Origin: Parapedobacter deserti
Lineage (GTDB): Bacteria; Bacteroidota; Bacteroidia; Sphingobacteriales; Sphingobacteriaceae
NCBI RefSeq assembly: GCF_042646065.1
Contig: NZ_JBHRTA010000059.1
Coordinates: 7,447-71,446 of the forward strand
Length of the DNA stretch: 64,000 nt
Direction: 5' to 3'
The position numbers and the translations under genes were made by a program. The notes beneath the pieces were generated by a model. It made no database searches. It was not told the DNA's origin and saw only the letters and a program-made list of their open reading frames with translations. Positions 60,777 to 64,000 of this stretch are shown in pieces; position 1 is the first letter of the stretch, and every line of letters starts with the position of its first letter.

Positions 60777-62615
60777 TTACCTGCGTCCGATCAGCACTGT
60801 TGCTACCTTGTTTACAGTTCCCGTATCGCTCCGGCTGAATCCCAACTCGCTGAACCGGAGTGCTATGCGGTAGCCCCCCAGCTGAAAATGCGTGGTCAGA
60901 TCACCCACCGGGATGGTATCCGCCGTAAACAGCGTGTCGGCGTACCGTGCGTACACCGAATCGATAAACGCCGTGCAGTTATAACGGAAAACCGTGTCCA
61001 TCCCCGCCACGCGCAGGGACAACGTATTGGAAACACTGTCCATCTGGCGTCTGGTTCCATGACCCGGTTTCTCTTCACCGATTTGCAGCACTAACGACTC
61101 GTCGCCAAGCACGTACTCCCGCAGGTCATATTCCGGCCCCATATATACCATGGGCAGGATGAAATCATACCCCTGGGTTTCAAACACGCGGTCGTACCCA
61201 CCCGGCCCCGCTGTCAGCGTCGTATAAGAAACCGACCGGTTGGCATCGTCTTCCACCACCTGGGTAAACAAGCTGGTAAAATCGGATTCGCTCAGGTAGC
61301 GTTCCGCCAACAGGCTGTCCACCTTCTCCGCCTTATCATCGGGGGTCAGCGCGCGGATAGCCCGGTACTGCCGGCGTGATTGCAGGTAATGAAAAACGCT
61401 GCCGATCTCGTTAAGGGCAGAGCGATTCACTTGGTGGCCAAAGTCGATTTTGCCCCCCGGTGTGAGCACCTCCTGTTCGGAAAGCAGCCGGTAGAAGCGA
61501 CTGTGCTGGCTATTGAATGACACGCTGAACACGTTGGCAAAAGGCAATGCGAGGCTGCAAGCACCGGCAACAAACAAGCTGATCGGAACCACTTTTATCG
61601 CATTTTGCCGGCGCAATAGCCGGTACACCGTTATGGCCAACAGCCAGAGGGCCAGCACCAACACAAAATAGCGGTTTTCCGTAACCCCATAGTCCGCTAT
61701 CCGCACACTGATAGCCACGAACAGCAAGACCAACAGCGGCAGCAAGGTGATGTAAAAGCTCCGCGAAAAAAATCGCACCCAGATCTTGTCTGCAGCGCCA
61801 TACAGCGGGTCCAGCAGCAACAGCGAAAGCACACCGAGAAAACTATAAGCCAATACGAGGTAGCTGACCCAACCTTTGGGCAGGTCCCATTCCACCACGA
61901 TTTTGACGCCGTAGCTATATAGGATGAGTACATAGCTAATCAGGAGCGGCACCAGCACGTATTGCACAAAAAAACGGAGCACCGGCGGGTACGGGGCAGC
62001 TGCACGCAGCCCACCCAGTCCATCTTTTGCGAAGAGCGCAAAAATGAAGCTACTGCCCAGTATCAGGATCGTATAGGCCAATCGCTCCCAGAAGTGGCTC
62101 ACGATATTGAAGCCGAAAAGTTTTTCCAACGCTACTACGGCCAGTACCAAGCCACCCCAGAGCACCAGCGTAAACACAACGGTCTGCACCAGATTGATAA
62201 ATACGTTCTTATTATAATCCCAGAAACCATGGTTATCGCCGCGCTTCCAGAACGGAATAAAGGCGACCAGCAAATGGAAACATATGGACGAAACGACCAG
62301 CACGACAACCGTTGCCGGCTGATAGCGGTGTGTATCCATTGGAGGCAACAGCAGGATGTATAGGGCCAAAACCAAAAAGCCCGAGACGGGCAATGGCCAT
62401 TTAAAGCGGTACCGCTGCTGCGCCATGTGCAGGGCAAACATCAAGGAAATTCCCATCAGGCATACAAGCCCCAGCTTCGTCAGGAAGTCCGATTCAAGCC
62501 TCGTGTAGGAATTGCCGATGAATGCCGCGGTAGCCACCAAAGCCACCAGCAACAGTCCATAATACCGGTGAAGCACCGTTGCGACGTCCTTTACCGCCAC
62601 CGTTAATTTAGCCAT
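60777..62615 (-). CDS. DUF4153 integral membrane protein
   Basis: The 612-residue protein has about ten membrane helices in the N-terminal 370 residues (LVALVATAAFIGNSY, GLVCLMGISLMFALHMA, WGGLVLAVVALEKLFGFN and others) and a C-terminal extracytoplasmic domain (about 380-612) with beta-type sequence. This matches the DUF4153 group, for which no molecular activity is known. It has its own -7 motif and a convergent terminator. Confidence 0.85.
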   Translation of the reverse strand: MAKLTVAVKDVATVLHRYYGLLLVALVATAAFIGNSYTRLESDFLTKLGLVCLMGISLMFALHMAQQRYRFKWPLPVSGFLVLALYILLLPPMDTHRYQPATVVVLVVSSICFHLLVAFIPFWKRGDNHGFWDYNKNVFINLVQTVVFTLVLWGGLVLAVVALEKLFGFNIVSHFWERLAYTILILGSSFIFALFAKDGLGGLRAAAPYPPVLRFFVQYVLVPLLISYVLILYSYGVKIVVEWDLPKGWVSYLVLAYSFLGVLSLLLLDPLYGAADKIWVRFFSRSFYITLLPLLVLLFVAISVRIADYGVTENRYFVLVLALWLLAITVYRLLRRQNAIKVVPISLFVAGACSLALPFANVFSVSFNSQHSRFYRLLSEQEVLTPGGKIDFGHQVNRSALNEIGSVFHYLQSRRQYRAIRALTPDDKAEKVDSLLAERYLSESDFTSLFTQVVEDDANRSVSYTTLTAGPGGYDRVFETQGYDFILPMVYMGPEYDLREYVLGDESLVLQIGEEKPGHGTRRQMDSVSNTLSLRVAGMDTVFRYNCTAFIDSVYARYADTLFTADTIPVGDLTTHFQLGGYRIALRFSELGFSRSDTGTVNKVATVLIGRR

Positions 62616-62647
62616 AAAAAATACCTTCTGTAATAAACTTTCGGTAT

Positions 62648-62655
62648 CAAAGATA
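62648..62655 (-). promoter_or_regulatory. -7 promoter element for the DUF4153 gene
   Basis: The minus strand reads TATCTTTG, 33 bases before the start; no TTG at the usual distance. Confidence 0.4.
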
Positions 62656-62694
62656 GTGTTTATAGTTTACCTGCTATCCAGGTTCGGAAAGTAT

Positions 62695-62728
62695 AAAAAG
62701 GGCGGGATTCCGTGTAGGTCGCCCGCCC
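62695..62728 (-). terminator. Terminator of the DUF6266-type gene
   Basis: Stem GGGCGGG / CCCGCCC with a 15-base loop; on the minus strand CCCGCCC is followed by five T residues. An A/T-run on each side makes it roughly symmetrical. Confidence 0.75.
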
Positions 62729-62752
62729 AAAAATGTACTTACCGCCTTCGAT

Positions 62753-63427
62753 TTACGGGCCCGGTTCGGGCTCCCCTGTAGCTACCGCTACCGTCCCAAG
62801 GTAGAGGCTGTTGCAGGCAATTCCGCCCGTCTTGCTCACCATCCCCAGGTACACGTGCACCTCATCACCGGCGAAATAGTTCGGCAGCTCCAGCAGCAGC
62901 TCCTCATCGAGGCGCTTGGCACTGCCGATGTCGTACTGGTATTCCGCTTTGACGGGGCTGTACGCCACCACGATGGCCAGGTCGCTGTGATCCATGTTTC
63001 TGCGCTCCTGCGTGCTATCTCTCCACGACACACGCAGCACCTGCCCCGGCAATGCCTCCGCCGCCGGGTTGAGCGGCCGTACCAGGTCGCCCGCGCTGAT
63101 GCGCACCAGCGCCGGGTCTACCGACACGTCGGGGTGCTCGCCGATGATGGCTTCGTTATAGATCTGCCGGACGGCCAGGTTGTAGCCCGTGAGCTTCTGC
63201 TTGGCCAGCTTGCCGTAGCCCACGTTGAATACGTAACTGATCGGTTTGGCAAACGCCACCGCTGCCGCAAACCGTACGCGGTGTATCAGCTGCTCTTCGG
63301 TGACCGGCCTGCCCTTGTTTACCCGTGGCAGGCTGCGCATGTAATCGATGCCGCGCCAGTGGGCGCCCACCACGTTTCCTACTTTTCCCGAGAATCCGCC
63401 GTGGATTCCCCTGTTAAATCTTCCCAT
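62753..63427 (-). CDS. DUF6266 family protein
   Basis: The 224-residue protein starts MGRFNRGIHGGFSGKVGNVVG, the pattern of the DUF6266 family: GGFSGKVGNVVGAHWRGIDYMRS, then RVRFAAAVAFAKPISYVFNVGYG, and a C-terminal beta domain (residues 115-220) with SWRDSTQERRNMDHSDLAIVVAY and GDEVHVYLGMVSKTGGIACNSLYLG. No signal peptide is seen. The family is often found in several divergent copies in Sphingobacteriaceae genomes (from memory); function unknown. Upstream of its start lies the unusual repeat block and the IS end. Confidence 0.85.
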   Translation of the reverse strand: MGRFNRGIHGGFSGKVGNVVGAHWRGIDYMRSLPRVNKGRPVTEEQLIHRVRFAAAVAFAKPISYVFNVGYGKLAKQKLTGYNLAVRQIYNEAIIGEHPDVSVDPALVRISAGDLVRPLNPAAEALPGQVLRVSWRDSTQERRNMDHSDLAIVVAYSPVKAEYQYDIGSAKRLDEELLLELPNYFAGDEVHVYLGMVSKTGGIACNSLYLGTVAVATGEPEPGP

Positions 63428-63570
63428 AATACTCTTTAATTAACTATTTCAATACTGTGCCGACTGCCGGAATCGGCGGGGCAGCTGGCGTTCGTTACTC
63501 CGTTTTCGTACCGGTACAGTGCCGTTTCCGGAAGCAAACATCGGGTGCGAAAAGGTTGGAAAAAACCTGG

Positions 63571-63630
63571 TGGCCGGCATTGGCCGCGGCTGGCCGGAAA
63601 TGGCCGGAAATGGCCGGAAATGGCCTAACG
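63571..63630. repeat. Six tandem 10-bp units, consensus TGGCCGGAAA
   Basis: Units at 63571, 63581, 63591, 63601, 63611 and 63621. The middle three are identical (TGGCCGGAAA); the others are diverged (TGGCCGGCAT, TGGCCGCGGC, TGGCCTAACG). The spacing is exactly 10 bases throughout. Confidence 0.85.
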
Positions 63631-63649
63631 TTATACCATCCACACGCCT

Positions 63650-63694
63650 CGCCTACCCTTCGTTTACCCATCCGCTACCTTTCCCTACCTCTTT
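63650..63694 (-). repeat. Four 11-bp-class units in inverted orientation
   Basis: Read on the minus strand, this left arm has GGTAGGGAAA, GGTAGCGGATG, GGTAAACGAAG and GGTAGGCGAGG. On the plus strand TACC recurs at 63654, 63665, 63676 and 63686. It mirrors the right-hand array. Confidence 0.65.
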
Positions 63695-63881
63695 GGTAAG
63701 GAAATGGTAAACCCGAGGTAAGGAAATGGTAAGGAAGTGGTAAAGGAATGGTAAGCCAGAGGTAAGGAAATGGTAAGGAAATGGTAAGGAAATGGTAAGG
63801 AAGCGGTAGCCCGGCGGTAAGCGAAGGGTAAGCCAGCAGTAAGCGAAGACTAAGCCAATGGTAGCCAACCGGTAAGCCTAA
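63695..63881 (+). repeat. Seventeen tandem 11-bp units, consensus GGTAAGGAAAT
   Basis: A continuous array with an exact 11-base period from 63695 to 63881 (17 units, 187 bases). Five units are identical GGTAAGGAAAT (the first, third, seventh, eighth and ninth); others vary at positions 5-11 but keep GGTA, with the last few units more diverged (AGTAAGCGAAG, ACTAAGCCAAT). The array sits in non-coding sequence between the DUF6266-type gene and the IS-like end. Confidence 0.9.
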
Positions 63882-63898
63882 TCCGCAAGGCGGCATTG

Positions 63899-64000
63899 AG
63901 ACTGTAAAATCAACTGTGTCAAGAGTTATAAAATGTTAACTTAGTCACAGTTTAAAATGAAAGAAAAGCAAGAAGAATTCGATTACGAGGAGATGAAAGC
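63899..64000 (+). mobile_element. Left end of a probable IS256-family insertion sequence
   Basis: The sequence from about 63899 (GACTGTAAAATCAACTGTGT) has the look of an IS256-type terminal repeat (…ACTGTGTCA…), with an inner inverted pair AACTGTG / CACAGTT (63912-63918 and 63946-63952), followed by an ATG at 63957. The far end lies outside the window, so the element cannot be closed and target duplications cannot be checked. Confidence 0.45.
63957..64000 (+). CDS. Start of a probable IS256-family transposase (partial)
   Basis: Only 14 complete codons are visible: MKEKQEEFDYEEMK. The acidic start with F-D-Y-E-x-x-K is typical of IS256-family (MuDR/DDE) transposases in Bacteroidota, which then continue with the DDE domain. 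The gene leaves the window at the right edge. The family call depends on this short stretch and the presumed terminal repeat. Confidence 0.4.
   Translation, partial: MKEKQEEFDYEEMK

Noticed and set aside
63653..63896. Open minus-strand frames with repeated LPFPYHFLT-like residues
   Set aside because: They arise because an 11-bp repeat without stop codons is open in several frames; there is no ribosome site and both overlapping frames are equally open.
1..64000. tRNA, rRNA, CRISPR array or prophage
   Set aside because: No cloverleaf, ribosomal segment, regularly spaced unique spacers or phage structural genes were recognised; the 10- and 11-bp arrays are far too short-period for CRISPR.

Overview
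The window looks like a chromosomal segment of a Bacteroidota species, most likely a member of the Sphingobacteriales/Sphingobacteriaceae. The evidence is family content: a SusC/SusD pair, a GLPGLI protein beside an outer-membrane beta-barrel receptor, the gliding lipoprotein GldH next to RicT and HolB, SPW-repeat proteins, a DUF6266-type protein, and many lipoproteins. Regulation agrees: the phylum-specific -7 promoter motif TAnnTTTG, sometimes with a TTG about 16-21 bases upstream, recurs in front of genes. The genus cannot be fixed from sequence reading alone.

Layout. 1-2.5 kb: end of a surface-polysaccharide locus (partial gene, GT2 glycosyltransferase, DUF3820 protein) meeting a convergent MutS-like ATPase. 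2.5-10.3 kb: a two-component system followed by a complete heavy-metal RND efflux operon (TolC-like, adaptor, CzcA/CusA pump). 10.3-12.5 kb: two different L,D-transpeptidases and a small membrane protein. 12.6-19.2 kb: GLPGLI protein plus receptor, a small acidic protein, and a second beta-barrel receptor on the other strand. 19.3-21.5 kb: PspC-PadR pair with a palindrome over the padR promoter. 21.6-26.3 kb: SusD and a frameshifted SusC with three 17-bp repeats upstream. 26.4-32.8 kb: housekeeping genes (gldH, ricT, holB, ssb, gcvT, comB, a rhodanese). 32.9-34.6 kb: an M28 peptidase and small genes.

34.7-53.3 kb is a stress and alpha-glucan island: TreZ, a GH13 alpha-glucosidase, GlgX and a fused TreY-MalQ protein together can debranch a glycogen-like glucan, rearrange malto-oligosaccharides and release trehalose. 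Around them lie two SPW membrane proteins, a zinc alcohol dehydrogenase, a polyketide-cyclase-like protein, a DUF4142 lipoprotein, a manganese catalase, a SpoIIAA-like protein, a frameshifted SDR lipoprotein and several small uncharacterised genes. The set reads as a desiccation/oxidative/general stress module, which is an inference from content.

53.3-62.6 kb: a large multi-PAS/GAF sensor kinase, an SDR, a 737-residue protein of unknown function, a single-domain response regulator and a DUF4153 membrane protein. 62.7-64 kb: a DUF6266-type gene followed by an unusual intergenic block: six 10-bp units, four 11-bp-class units in one orientation, then seventeen exact-period 11-bp units in the other orientation, ending at what looks like the left end of an IS256-type insertion sequence. 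This block is the least explained structure in the window. Two coding lesions (SusC, SDR) are each restored by adding a single G, so sequencing error must be excluded before calling them pseudogenes.
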